This document shows positions 37,301 to 50,200 of a stretch of DNA of 64,000 nucleotides, in pieces. Location: NCBI GenBank assembly GCA_038373865.1, contig JAXGGA010002932.1:47985-111984 (forward strand), read 5' to 3'. The notes beneath the pieces are model-generated. The model was not told the origin of the DNA. It saw nothing but the letters and a program-made list of their open reading frames with translations, and searched no databases. The stretch's first letter is position 1; every line of letters starts with the position of its first letter. Source of the stretch: Uloborus plumipes. Lineage: Eukaryota > Arthropoda > Arachnida > Araneae > Uloboridae. A program made the position numbers and the translations under genes.

Positions 37301-40300
37301 AGTTTTTATAAATACAACGTTCACGAAATAAAATATTGGGGTACTTAAAGAGCGTGAGAACAGTTTTTCTTAATGGCAGCAATAATAATAATAATAATTC
37401 AAAAAGATAGCACCCACTTATAATATATTTGAGATTGCTATTACGATATACCATATGGCAGTGCATCCCAAGTGGAAATTAAAAATATATATTGATATTT
37501 GATACACTCGGGCTCGGGCCGGGTCGGGCTCAAAACAAGACAATATCACTCGGGCTCGGGCGGGCACGGATTAAAAATTCTCGGACTCGGGCGGACTCGG
37601 GCCTTCAAAAGTGAGCCCGAACTCATCTCTATTAGTTAGTAACATTTGCTATTATAAATAGATGATAAATGAAGTGAGAGCTAACCAGGCCCGTCATTTA
37701 GGGGGGGAAGGGAGGGTCAATTGCCCCCCCCCCCCCACCTGGCTTTGAGCAATCAATGTATTTACATATAAGTGGGCGTGGTTTTTGATCTTTTCCGGTG
37801 AAATTCCGTTGTGTTTGGACCTTTTGCCCCCCCCCCGCCCCTGGAAAAGCTTGAAATGACATCCCTGGGGCTAACTCTCAAGCTCCTTAGAGTTGGCTGC
37901 AATCTATTAACGTTAGAGGAATAGGTACTTAAATTTGATGACAAGTTATGTAAGACAGATAATGCGTTGTGAAACTGCAGTGAAATAAATTATACATCAT
38001 TTTACGAAAAGGCCGTAAACAGAAATTCAATTTCATGCAAAATATGGGTTGGAAATAACCCTATAAAAATGAGTAGGTGTCGTTCAAATGCCTGAAGGTA
38101 AGCAAATTGTTGAAATATAAAAATCAAACAAAAATATTGTTAATCGGTTCCTGCAAGTGGACCTTAAATTTTCCACTTGGTTCTCGGCCGTGGCATAAAA
38201 TGTTTAACAGGCTGCAAAAAATAAACTGTTGTTTTTAAAGCATATTACTGTCAGCAGAGGTTCCAGTTTACAACTGCAAAATGCACATTAATAGACTGTA
38301 AAATTAGCAATTTACAGTTTATTACCACAATATTACAGATATATAATTAGGGGGCCGTGGTAGCCCGATCGGTAAGGCGTCGGACTCGTGACCGGAGGGA
38401 CCCGGGTTCGATCGCAGCCGATCAAAGATCCACTCGTCTTGATTAATGGTGGCTGGGGGACGTTAAAAATGTCGTGGTTACAAAGTCCTCCAAGTGAAAC
38501 GATACCTCTGGGGGTGCTGGGCCAAGGGTTTGCTCGACCCTTGGTTCTGGTTCAAAAAGAACAGAGCGCTCTTCAGGGTCCTATCCCGGTTGAACCACGA
38601 ATTGTGGTAGGTACGGGGGACCCTGGAATGAGTGAAGTGAAGTGAAGATATATAATTAAACAGACATAAAATTATCTGTGTTATATTGTAAAAGCAACAG
38701 TGATTTCCTCCAAATGGTCAAAAAATCACTACTTTTCCCAGCAAAAATGCGATGCGCAGACAAAAACGTAACCACTCTCGGCCGCCAAGAAGAGCATAGA
38801 GAAAGATATATTAAAGAGCCAGACGTCTTCAAATTGTCCCTTGCAAACGATGTTACCCAAAACCAAAGTTACAAACATTTAAGTATTCATTTCATATGCA
38901 GATATGATATTTCATAGTAATATGAATCACGGATTTTTTTTATGCGTATAAACACTTCACTCATTCCAGGGTCCCCCGTACCTACCACAATTCGTAGTTC
39001 AACCGGGATAGGACCCTGAAGAGCGCTCTGTTCTTTTTGAACCAGAACCAAGGGTCGAGCAAACCCTTGGCCCAGCACCCCCAGAGGTATCGTTTCACTT
39101 GTAGGATTTTGTGACCACGACATTTTTAACGTCCCCCAGCCACCATTAATCAAGACGAGTGGATCTTTGATCGGCTGGGATCGAACCCGGGTCCCTCCGA
39201 TCATGAGTCCGACGCCTTACCGATCGGGCTACCACGGCCCATGCGTATGAACTTAAAACATAAATTCCTATGAACAACAAAACGTATCTAAAACGTTTTA
39301 AAACATACTTTGAAGCAGCATTTTAACCCTTTAAGCGATCAATTATTTTACCAGAAATGCTTCCAAAAAAGGCATATTTTTTTATTGTATATAGTTAAGC
39401 ACCATACTTAACAGAATAAGAATATTAAGATTTTTTTATTTTTATTTTTTTTCGCTTTTAATGCTTTTACAACATTTTTTATTTTACAATTTTGGTCACA
39501 AAGCCCTTAAATGTTTGCTTTTTTCAAGTACATTCTGCGTGCAGTAAAGAATGGTCTACAAATTATGCAAAACTTTCTCTCAGAATGTATTCATCAAGTT
39601 CCAAAAAAATATTTTCGTCGTCTATTCCATCCATAATTTCCATAAGATTCACAAGCACGGCATACAGTAGAACAAAAAGTTCCCGCTTTCCGCTACATAG
39701 AAAAATCCGGATGAAAAGCACTTCATTTATATGGACTAGCCACCATCTGTTGGAAAATAATACTACTAAATTATCTCTTTCAATAATGAAAAATTCGGGC
39801 AAACCAGAAAAGGAAATCAGAAATTATCGATGCCCGTACGCCGTACGGGCAAACCAGAAGAGGCCAATTTCGGGTAGCACGTACACTAGGGTGGGGCGAA
39901 AAATAAAAAGTTTTTCAGATCAACTTCTAATAGTTGCCAAAAGTTGTCTCTGGTGATAGTTAGCTTTTGTGCAAAATTTGAGAAAAATCGGTTAATATCT
40001 TCAGGGGGCGCTGCGATCGCAAAGTTTTATCATAGCTTTGTTATGGATTTTATGGTTAAAATATCGAAAAGAATGCCTTTAGCTAGTCTCTTTGCGTTTT
40101 TTTTTACTCAAAAGATGTTTTCATGCATTAAAAGCATATGAAATGACTCACAAACACTATTTTATATGATATATTTATATTTAAAAAAAATCACTTTTTT
40201 TCACTTTCTGTTTCTTTTTAAATACTTGAAATAAAAATATATCATATAAAATAATTTTTTGTGAGTTTTTTCATATGCTTTGAATGCATGAATATATTTT

Positions 40301-43300
40301 ATGAGTAAAAAAAATGCAATGAGATTAGCTAACGGCATTGTTTTTCATATTTTAACCATAAAATCCCGATAAAAGCAATGATAAAACTTTGCGATCGCAG
40401 CGCCCCCTGAAGATATGAACCGATTTTTCTCAAATTTTGCACAAAAGCTAACTATCACCAAAGACAACTTTTGGCAACTATTAGAAGTTGATCTGAAAAA
40501 CTTTTTATTTTTCGCCCCACCCTAACGTACACCGTACGGGCAAATTGCTTAAAGGGTTAAAGTGGAATGAGACGCAAAAGGAAAATATGTAGAATGGAAC
40601 ACTCTTTTACGCACACAGAATTTGACGTCTCTAGGACTATAATTCCATCTTTTATTTCTTCGCAGGACGTGATCCTGACTTCAGGCTGCTCCCAGGCCCT
40701 GGAGCTGGCCATCTGCGTCCTGGCCAATCCCGGACAAACTATCCTGGTGCCCCGTCCCGGATTCCCCCTCTACAAGACGCTCGCCGAGAGCATGGGCATC
40801 AACATCAAGTACTACACGCTCATGGTAAGAGCACTGCACAATTGTGAAGTTTTCGAACGGAAAAAATATCGTTTACATCGCTACTTTCTTTGCCGTTCAT
40901 ATTTAAGTGTTTACGTTTTAATGAAACAAAATACACTTTTTAATTTATTGATTACTTATTTGACTTATTTTATTTTGATGGAGCTTTTAACCTTTGCTAA
41001 ATGGCTTGTTTGATTTTAATTAATTTATTTATAGCTCTGTTTTATTTTTTCGGAAAGAATTCATTTAAATGTAAAAATGAAATTTGAAATCATGTATCAT
41101 TTTTGTTAAAAAATAAATAAATAATAATAAAAATTTTAAACTTCACCGTTACTAAAAATTTTAAAGCATTTTGTCAGTCTGCGAGTCAAAAAACATTTAA
41201 AATGGCTATTTTACAGCTTTTTCGTCTTTCGGGGTGTTTAAGGTTTGGCGCAAATGTTGCCAAGTTGGCTACTTGGCGGCCAATTTCAGCGCCGAGCCCA
41301 TTGCATGATAATTCTCATCAAAATTCTACGAATTCTGTAAAAGACTTTTCTCTGCCACTGCAGTGTCGACGCCGAGAAAACAACATGTCTTCCCTACGCT
41401 GCTCAGTGCTCCATCTAGGTTGCGTGCTGAGCTTAGAAAATACAAATTCGTAGCAGTTTTACACTATGGGGAGGGGGCTGGGGTAAAACGGCACATTGAG
41501 TAAAATAATCAAATAAAAAGGACGCAATGAATAACTTTTGGTTAAATTTAGAATAGCGAGAGAGAGGACAAGTAACATATTATTTTGGAAAATATTTAAC
41601 TTCTTTTTTTTTTATTTATTTTGATAGATTAATTTAACTTATTCATACGCTTTTATTAGTTTCACTTGTGGGTTTGTTTGCATGTAAGTATGTAACTCTG
41701 AATAAAAGATAAAATTCACGTTCTTCGAAAGTATACAAAGTAATATATTCAATACTATTATTACACTAATGCCTGAACTATATTGCATGTTGATGTATTA
41801 CAAGTGTTTCAGTTGTTTGCATATACCTCTGAATTAAAGATAAAATTCACGTTCTTTGAAAATATACAAAGTAATCAATTTAATACTATTATCAATACTG
41901 AAGGCTAAACTACACTACATGTTGATGCATTATAAGTGCATGCAAACTTAGCGGACATTCAACGGTTTTGAAAATCTTTTTAGTTTGGCTAACTCTAAAA
42001 ATGTATTTTTTAGCTTTTTTAAACTATATTTAGGATTATTTTTAAACAAAGATTTGAAAGATTGTTCTGCACGAAAGCAATGTTATCAAAATGATTATAA
42101 TATGGATATTATCTAATGATTGAATTTTTTCTCGGGATTAAAATAAAAAGGAAAGAAAATCATATGTTATAGCTCAGTAAAAAATGAACTTGCATAACGG
42201 TGGACTCCTTTTTGACCTTTTCCTGTTTCGCCCTCAGAACTAAACAATAGAGTACACCTGCCCGTTTACAATGGAGAAGCAGGCATCAGGTAGACCCCCT
42301 GTGCGGCTATTGAGGGGAAGGATAATGGCGAGCAACCGTGACTGGAATGTCAAACCACTTTCATAAACGTTTACCTTGTAACTCTATACTCTGTATACAC
42401 CTGTGTAACTCTGCTGCACACTAAGAGCAAGAATGGGGAAATTTAAAAATTCATCCTGATTTATGTACCGTATATACTCGCGTATAAGTCGAAAAATTTA
42501 GTCCAAAAAATGAAGTTGAAAGTTAGGGGGTCGACTTATACGCGGGGCAGAATTTCCGAAAATTTTTCCCGAACAACTTTTGGAAAAAAACACTCAAAAA
42601 CGAGAAGATTTTTCAGATTCAGTCCAACTATTTTAAACAGACGCTAAAGAAGTAAATACTCATACATTCTACTGTATTTTTGCATGGTTTGATTGTGAAA
42701 TAAAGAATAAATATTTACAATAAACGACCGACGTCGTGAAAAGTGCGGGAATTGCCGAATTCGCGAATTTTCCGATTGATGGTGTTTATCCTTTTGAAAC
42801 AGAATGTAATACGGCTACATCGCAAAATTTTATTGATAATAATAATGCAAAATAAAAGCAACAAATAGCAAAAATCGTCGCTGCAAAATCGAACCCTTAC
42901 AAAAACCGCGATCGTAAAATCGAACCCTTTACAAAAATCGCGATCGCAAAAATGAACTCTTTTTGTGAAAAAGAATAACAATCGTGTTATTTTCAACACA
43001 AGAATGCTCACTGCATTCCATTTTCCTTCTTTTTAAAACGCTTATATATTTAAAAATCGCGGTAAAACGTTCCCGGATCGGTCCCGTTTTACAAAAATCG
43101 AGATCGCAAAAATGAACCCTTTTGGTGAAAAGGAATGACAATCGTGCTGTTTTTAACACAAGAATGTTCCAGTGCATTTCAATTTCCTTCTTTTCAAAAC
43201 ATTTATATTTAAAAATCGCGGCAAAAGGTTCCCGATCATTTCAGAAAGTGCGGTCTCGACTTATACGCGGGTTTCGATTTTTTCCGATTTTCCTTAAAAA

Positions 43301-46300
43301 AGTAGGGGGGTCGACTTATACGCGAGATCGACCTATACGCGAGTAATACGGTAATATACGTATAAAAGTATTGCTATACAAATTTCATTACTTTTTAACA
43401 ATTTAAAAGGGTCTATACTTCCGGCAAAAGAAATGGAAAAACATATTGATTTTTTTACAAGTTGTATACTAAATGGATCTTGAAACTTTTCATCTCTCCA
43501 TATCATTATCCATGAACACCACATGATCTGATTTTTATACAATTTTGTGCATAAGATAAAGTTACGTCTAAACTCCTTAAAATTTCCGTAATTTTGATCA
43601 TAAGCATTGTTTTTTAATATGAATTTATTAAGTAAAATTGAAGACATTTCTGCATCAGAATCAATTTTTACAATGTTCCGAGGTAATTAGAACGTGAAAT
43701 ATAATTTTTTTAAAACAAATTTCCTGTTGAAATGTAAGTGAAGCTTCACTTGGAAATTCATTGTTGACCACGGTCATAGTTGAAAAATGCTTTTATTTAA
43801 ATGTATCTCCGATTTTGAAAGTAATATTTTTATATGCAAGGTATATTACAGATTGGTGAACTTCTTTTTATAATTTTAGTAAGTAGGAATTGGCTTTAAA
43901 AAAATAATAAAAATAAATTTTAAAAAGTAAATAAATAAAACCCTTTATCATATTACTTGTTTTTCGTTTTAAAACCCTAATGATAGCATATGAAATGATT
44001 CTTCTTTTTTTCGAAAGTTCGCAAGATACTTTGAGTTTAAAAAAAGGGAGAAAAAAATAAAAAGAACATCAAAATAAATACACTTTGCAAAAAGAAAAAA
44101 AAAACTTTCAGTTTTTCTCTTTTACTGTAAAAAGAATGCACTTCGGATTTTATTCCCCCGCCCCTCCCCCGCTCTTTGCTTAAAATGAAATAAATAAAAA
44201 ACTGAAATAAATAAAAAATAGTTCTAATAATAAAAAGTATTCTCTAATGCAGGGGTGCACAACTTTTTTCAGTGAAGGGTCATACACGTAACATGAGCTC
44301 TATTGGAGGGCCGCATTCAAGTCTGTCATTTGGAGGGGCCATGAAGGGTAATCGCTCCCTCCCTCTTTCCCAGGCTTTGAGAAATTGTCACTTTTTTTTA
44401 TATTTAATATTTTGTCACATAATTTGCATTGAGTACACATCCTTTGGTCAATGGAAAATTGAAAAAGTGACGGGCTTGGTAGCATGCACCAGTATTTTGA
44501 TAAATGTAAGAAAAATTTATACTAATTAAAATATTAACTCTTTTCACTAAATAACTTCTTGGGGAAAAAATAATAACTTTATTAAAATACGAAACTGCAA
44601 AATATTGTAGATACATGATTCATACTAAAAAGGTAAACCTTTTTCAGCGAAGAAAAGGTTATGAGCTACTGGATGCTAATTAGCCGTTCTTATGACAGTT
44701 GATTAACCATCATAGGCTGAAAACTTTGCATGTTTTGAAAAAGTGGTTAAATAATGTTGAACTTTATCACTTATAGAAACTAAAGAAACTAAGCTTTTTA
44801 TTCAGCAATACAAAATCAATATGTAATTCTTGCAAAATAAGATCCAAAAGTACTCTTGACAAAACAGCAAACAGCGCAAAAGCAACTCGGCCACAGTGTG
44901 AAGACAAAATTATTCCATTAGCTGGATATTATATGAATACCAAACAAAACGATGTGTTAACGAAAAGTAATTATATCAAAAAATTACAAACATTATATAA
45001 AGTAAAAATTCCGAGAAATGCCATGAAATCAAAATTAGCATTTGGATGGCTGTGACTGAAAATTATGTACCGATTTTGAAGTATGGGTTCATTGTTGACA
45101 GTGGAAATTCTCAACATGCTTGCATTTTCCTTAATATTGATTTGTCATGGAGGTGAAGATTTTTAGAGCTCCAAAAGTCCAAACTATTAGAAATTTGATT
45201 TGCATATATCAGAGGTCAGCCGTCAGCAAGGCAACTAATTCCGTCTTCAAGAGCTTCTTCACAAATACTCCAAGTAAGATAATTTTTACGAAAAATATCC
45301 ATTCGCCACGTGGTTAGTGCAAAAATTAAAAAATGTTCGCATTTATTTAAAAAATCAGTTTGTAGTTTTGTTCAATATGATTTGTATGTTGCACTACTCC
45401 AAAAAGAAGAAGAAATATCGTAACCTGAAAGCCGATGCTAAAAGATAGCGGAAAAATTATAGGTAAACCCTAAAATTACGTTTTACATGTGGTATCGAAA
45501 ACACACAAAAAATACCAAAATTCCAAAACATTTAAAATATAAAAGTCAAATAATTGGGATTTTTAACATTCAAGTTAGAAACATAGGCCTTGAGCAATGA
45601 AATATTAAAAAATATGTAACATATTTCAAAATGCTGTTTTTTTTTTTTTTTTTTCCCAATTTTTTTTTTCCAATTTTTTTTTTTTCTTTGTGGTTGTTAC
45701 TATAAAAAACATTAGGTTTGCTGAACCAGTGCATAGACAGCTATAAAAGTCTGTTGTCCACTAGTTCGTAATTGAAAATTGAAATTTTCAGACCTACTCT
45801 TTTCTGAAATCTTTCTTCAAACGAATTTTGGAGTGTTTTTATATGGTGTATATAATTTAAAATCTTTCCAGGAAAACCTTCTTTTACTTTTTCCATCATC
45901 CTCCAAGTTGCTTTTTTCAAAAAAAAAAATTTTTTTTTTCACTTTTCAACACAAGAAGAAACCAAATGCACTAGCGGACTGCAGGTTATGCACCCCTACT
46001 CTACTGAATAATGTTCATCAAAAAAAAAGGGGGGGGGGTCTGCACAGGCACGGGTCTTTCTGATAAAAAAATAAAGAATTTCGAATTTTCCATTATTTTC
46101 TGTCTCCAAAAGTAAAGTAGTAAGTAAAAATTAATTTTTTTCCTGAGATGGGAGTCGTAGTTGAATTTCCTAAAACTCTGACTTCTAAGTCGGAGCCAGG
46201 AGTTGGTTATTTTTCTACGAACTTCGCAGTCTACGAGTGCGAAGAATGGTTATCGATTTTTATAAGTAACTTTTTTCTCCTTCATTGAACTTTCACGCTT

Positions 46301-47196
46301 CTATTAGAAAATCGTTCATTGGCGGAAGTTCAAGCTACTTGAACTGCTCAAAAATACTCTAAAGAGAAGTAATTAAAAAAAAAATCTTCATAAAGAGTGT
46401 TTTCTAACAAAGTTTGTTTGAAGCAACTTCGTCCTTAATTTGGGGATTTATATTTGCCTTAAATTTTCCCATAAGCACTTATCTTAAGAAAATTTGAACT
46501 ATTCAAACTTCTGAACAAATGATTGTTCCAATTTAAAGAAGAACAAGAATTTCCGTCAAGAGCTAATCGAACCTACTCTCCCGTATACCAGCATTGGCAT
46601 TTTAGCATCTGATCAATATTCGCTTAATTATATAAGACTGCAAATTATGTCACGCATAACTTTTTATTACGCAAAGCAGATTTCTAAAAACAAAAGATGC
46701 CTCTCTCATCTGAGGAAATACGCGAGTAAAAAGTAAACAAAATAATAAAGTTGCAGCATCTTTTTAAAAAGAATGTTATAAAAGTTCTTCCGTAGAAAAA
46801 TTCCTTAATTATTTTGAAAAAAGAATTAAAAAAGCAAAAGGGGCATCAAAACGCATTTTATCAAACAAAAAAACTCGTTCCTAAATAAAATATCTCGAAG
46901 TTTATTTTTTATCATTTGCCAATAATTAAAAATAATTAATAAATGTTGTCTTAAATGAATAATTTTTGCAAGAAAAAAATGGTCTGCAAAATGAATAAAG
47001 AAATAAATAAAAGAAAAGAAATAAATAATGCGATATTTTTCCGATGCGTTAAGTCACCTTTCACGTCTTGATTCATTTCTTTTTTCCTTAACTTCAACAG
47101 AAAAGTAGGCTAAAAAGGACTTATGAGACATTTGTAAACACATATTTTAATTAAGAATCATTTTCATGTGAACGAAGGAATAATTGTTCGCGAAAG

Positions 47197-47233
<37 letters not shown>

Positions 47234-50200
47234 TGGTTCCTATTTGAAAACAATCAACCAATCCGACTTGAATGGGTTTCTGATTCACCCTTGTACAAAA
47301 TGCTTATGCAAGACTACAAATGGCTGAATAAGAATGTGGGTAAGAATGGAGGCATATACTGGACCACAAATGGTGGACTACAGCTTGGCTTTTCGACCGT
47401 CAGTGTTTTATCGCATTTTACGCATGACTAGTTCAGGGTGATGATAAGAGTTTGGGACATAAGAGGAATAGACGAACGCGGATGGAATCTGCATAACCAC
47501 TCAGTAACTCAGTTAACTTCCATGAAAATAAAAAAAACAGGCCCGTCATTTAGGGGGGGCAAGGGGGTCCATTGTCCCCCCCTCACTTTGAGAAATCATT
47601 GTATTAACATATAAGTGGGCATGGTTTTTGTTGTTTTCTAGGGAAATTATATTCTGTTTTTACCCTTTGCCCACCCACCCCCCGGGAAAACTTGAAATGA
47701 CGGGGCTGCAAAAAAATTTAAAACTACGACAATGCCAAATACAAACTCCAAGTATAAAGTAAAGGACAAGGCTTTGCAAACTACAAGTAAACTGCAAGGC
47801 TTTGCGGCTAACAATGATTACAGTTCTAACACCCGCTCTCTTGGTCTTTTCCAGCCCTCGAAGAACTGGGAGGTGGACCTGTCCGACCTGGAGCACCAGA
47901 TGACTTCGTGCGAGGCGGCCGCCCTGGTGGTCAACAACCCCTCCAACCCCTGCGGCTCCGTCTTCTCCCGGAGGCACCTGCAGTCGATCCTGGAGGTGGC
48001 AGCCAGGAACTACGTGCCCATCATCGCAGACGAGATCTACGAGCACTTCGTAAGTCCTTCCCCTTTTGCGCTTTCATTCATGAACAAATGCTGCCAAGTG
48101 TCAACCTTGCAATATAAATGAATAAATAAAACATTCAATTATGACGAAAATTTATTTAGCAAAAAAAAACTGCTACGTCATGGGCAAACGTCGCTTTCAA
48201 CGTGGCTTTTGTTAGCATAAAAATAAAAGCTAACGTGAAATTGGATCTTTGTATGTGCACTTCATGAGCTAATTTGTTGATTAAGGCAGGAATTCAAGTG
48301 AAACAGGCGATCGCAAGTTACAATCGCCACTAGAAATGAATTACATTAGAACGTTTCTTGATAAAAACATCGTGACGTCAGCATGACGTTTGCCTATGCA
48401 AAACGAGCTAGATAAAACGTCACAGCCTACTTAGCGAATAAGAGGAGATCGCTGACTGCTTGTGAGCTCTTATTGGCTCCACCCGTAGTGACGTCAGTGC
48501 CAAGTTAAGTTGATGATAATGTAATTCACGTTCAGTAGCGATTGCAATTCGAAGCGATTGCAATGGTGTTTCACTTGAATCCCTGCCTAAGACAGACAAA
48601 TTTCAATGAAAAAAATCTAATTATTTTAATACGAACTCGTAACCACATGTTTGTGCTTCCATAAAAACAGAAAAAACTTATTATAATACTGGAAGTTGTA
48701 GAAAATCCATCCCCATGGGACATCGAAAACCAGCTAAGTTCCACTTAAACTCTGTTTTCCTGGTGTAGAACAAGATTCTGGATCCACGGTAGTCATGATG
48801 ATTTAAAAACGCCGCAGCTAAGACTTACAAATTCACACGGGCAGGCATCATCAGACGAACTGCAACGCAGCGCTCAGCGAAAACCCCAGAGAGCGCACAC
48901 CCAAGTCCACAGTCCACACGAGTTTATATGCAGCTCCAGCTACAAATTTGCATATACAGTACTCTCGCTCGTTGAATGTACATAAACTAGGCTTAAAAAT
49001 AATTGCATTAGTGAATAAAAATTAAAAAATATGTAAATGCGGTTGGAATAATATTTGTTAAATATTATTTTCGATCCTAAACTAACCACAACCAGAGACA
49101 AACCGGAGACAAACTCAAAAATACATTTTTTTTTCGAGTTCTGGAGGGACAAGAACAATGTTCGCTTACACTTTTTTTCCTACACTACAAAAAATAGGCT
49201 GTTGTTTTTAAAGTATAATCTGGCAGCCGAGGTTCCAATTCAAAACTGTAAAATGCACGGTAATAAACTTTAGAACTAGGAATTTTAGTTTCTTAGTGTA
49301 AAGTTATCAATTTTAGTTTTTTTTTTTTTTTGCCGTTAAATTTCACTGTAACATACTGTAAAAGCAATAGTATAATACTGACAGCAGAGGTTACAGTTTT
49401 AAACTGTAAAATGAATTTAGAAATAGAATTAAAATTTACTTTTGTATGCAAGCCAAGCGTGTTCTTTATACAATCGAAAATGTAAGATAATTTTTCCAGT
49501 AGGGGCATTTCACGGTATTTGTGACATAGGGGTGTGCGTAACAAAACTTATTAAAAGTTTAAAATTTTCATATATATATTGAAAAAGTACATTCTAAAGT
49601 ATATGAATATCATATTGTTTTCCTAGTTCACTTTATATTATGTTTGTAATTGCACTCAGAACATTGAAAATGCAATTTTCACTGTTACGGACTCTACATT
49701 GAATTTTTATTTAAATCTGGCTTAACCAGATTTTTAAGCCAAAACTGGTACTTGAGACAGATAAAGTAAAGGCTCACCTCTAATATTGCTAACAATTTTA
49801 ATCAAAAAGTGCGTTCTATAAAAAATTATGGATTCTGAAAATGATGAATGTAGAGTCCGTAACAATAATTGGAATAAAAGTTTAGTTTTTAAAGAAAAAT
49901 TCAATGTAGAGTCTGTAACGGTTAAAATTGCATTTTCAATGTTCTGAATGCAATTACAAGCATAATATAAAGGGAACTATGAAAACAATATGATATCCAT
50001 ATACTTTAGAATGTACTTTTTCAATATATATAAAAATTTTAAACTTTTAAAAAGTTTTGTTACGGACATCCCTAAGTCACAAATACCGTGAAATGCCCCA
50101 GTAAGTATTTTCTTGAAAAAAGACTTTTCTTAATGGAAAGAAAACTGTATTTGAAAGCTTTAGGGCGATTTGCTATTTTGCATTTGTACGACTAATTTAC

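Larger units (their letters stand above)
23840..40665 (+). other. TAT: TAT intron 3, the largest intron (16.8 kb)
   Basis: It separates EAK (exon 3) from DVILTSG (exon 4), with protein continuity preserved. It is filled with hAT, TTAA-type, Tc1/mariner-like, CACTG, Helitron and SINE insertions listed separately. Stretches such as 26940-27400, 31800-33090 and 34090-35100 show no element I could delimit; 34400-34900 is less AT-rich and carries a CRE palindrome at 34759. A pure T run of about 40 bases lies at 31263-31301. Confidence 0.85.
40825..47854 (+). other. TAT: TAT intron 4
   Basis: 7.0 kb. It contains the 41.7-42.0 kb duplicated repeat, a Tc1/mariner-like element (42468-43351), a hAT-like element (44250-45998), a 30-base A run near 47201-47231 and a hAT MITE (47538-47708). 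40825-41680 and 46000-47200 are AT-rich with no gene or delimited repeat seen. Confidence 0.85.

Noticed and set aside
39492..39956. 154-codon frame before exon 4, the longest in the window
   Set aside because: It crosses the border of a TTAA MITE and a hAT foldback; the apparent protein is transposon DNA read by chance, with no transposase motifs.
47168..47431. Lysine-rich frame starting near 47168
   Set aside because: The lysine run is a 30-base A tract; the remainder has no coding signature.
47660..48046. 128-codon - strand frame over exon 5
   Set aside because: It is the antisense shadow of the GC-rich TAT exon 5.
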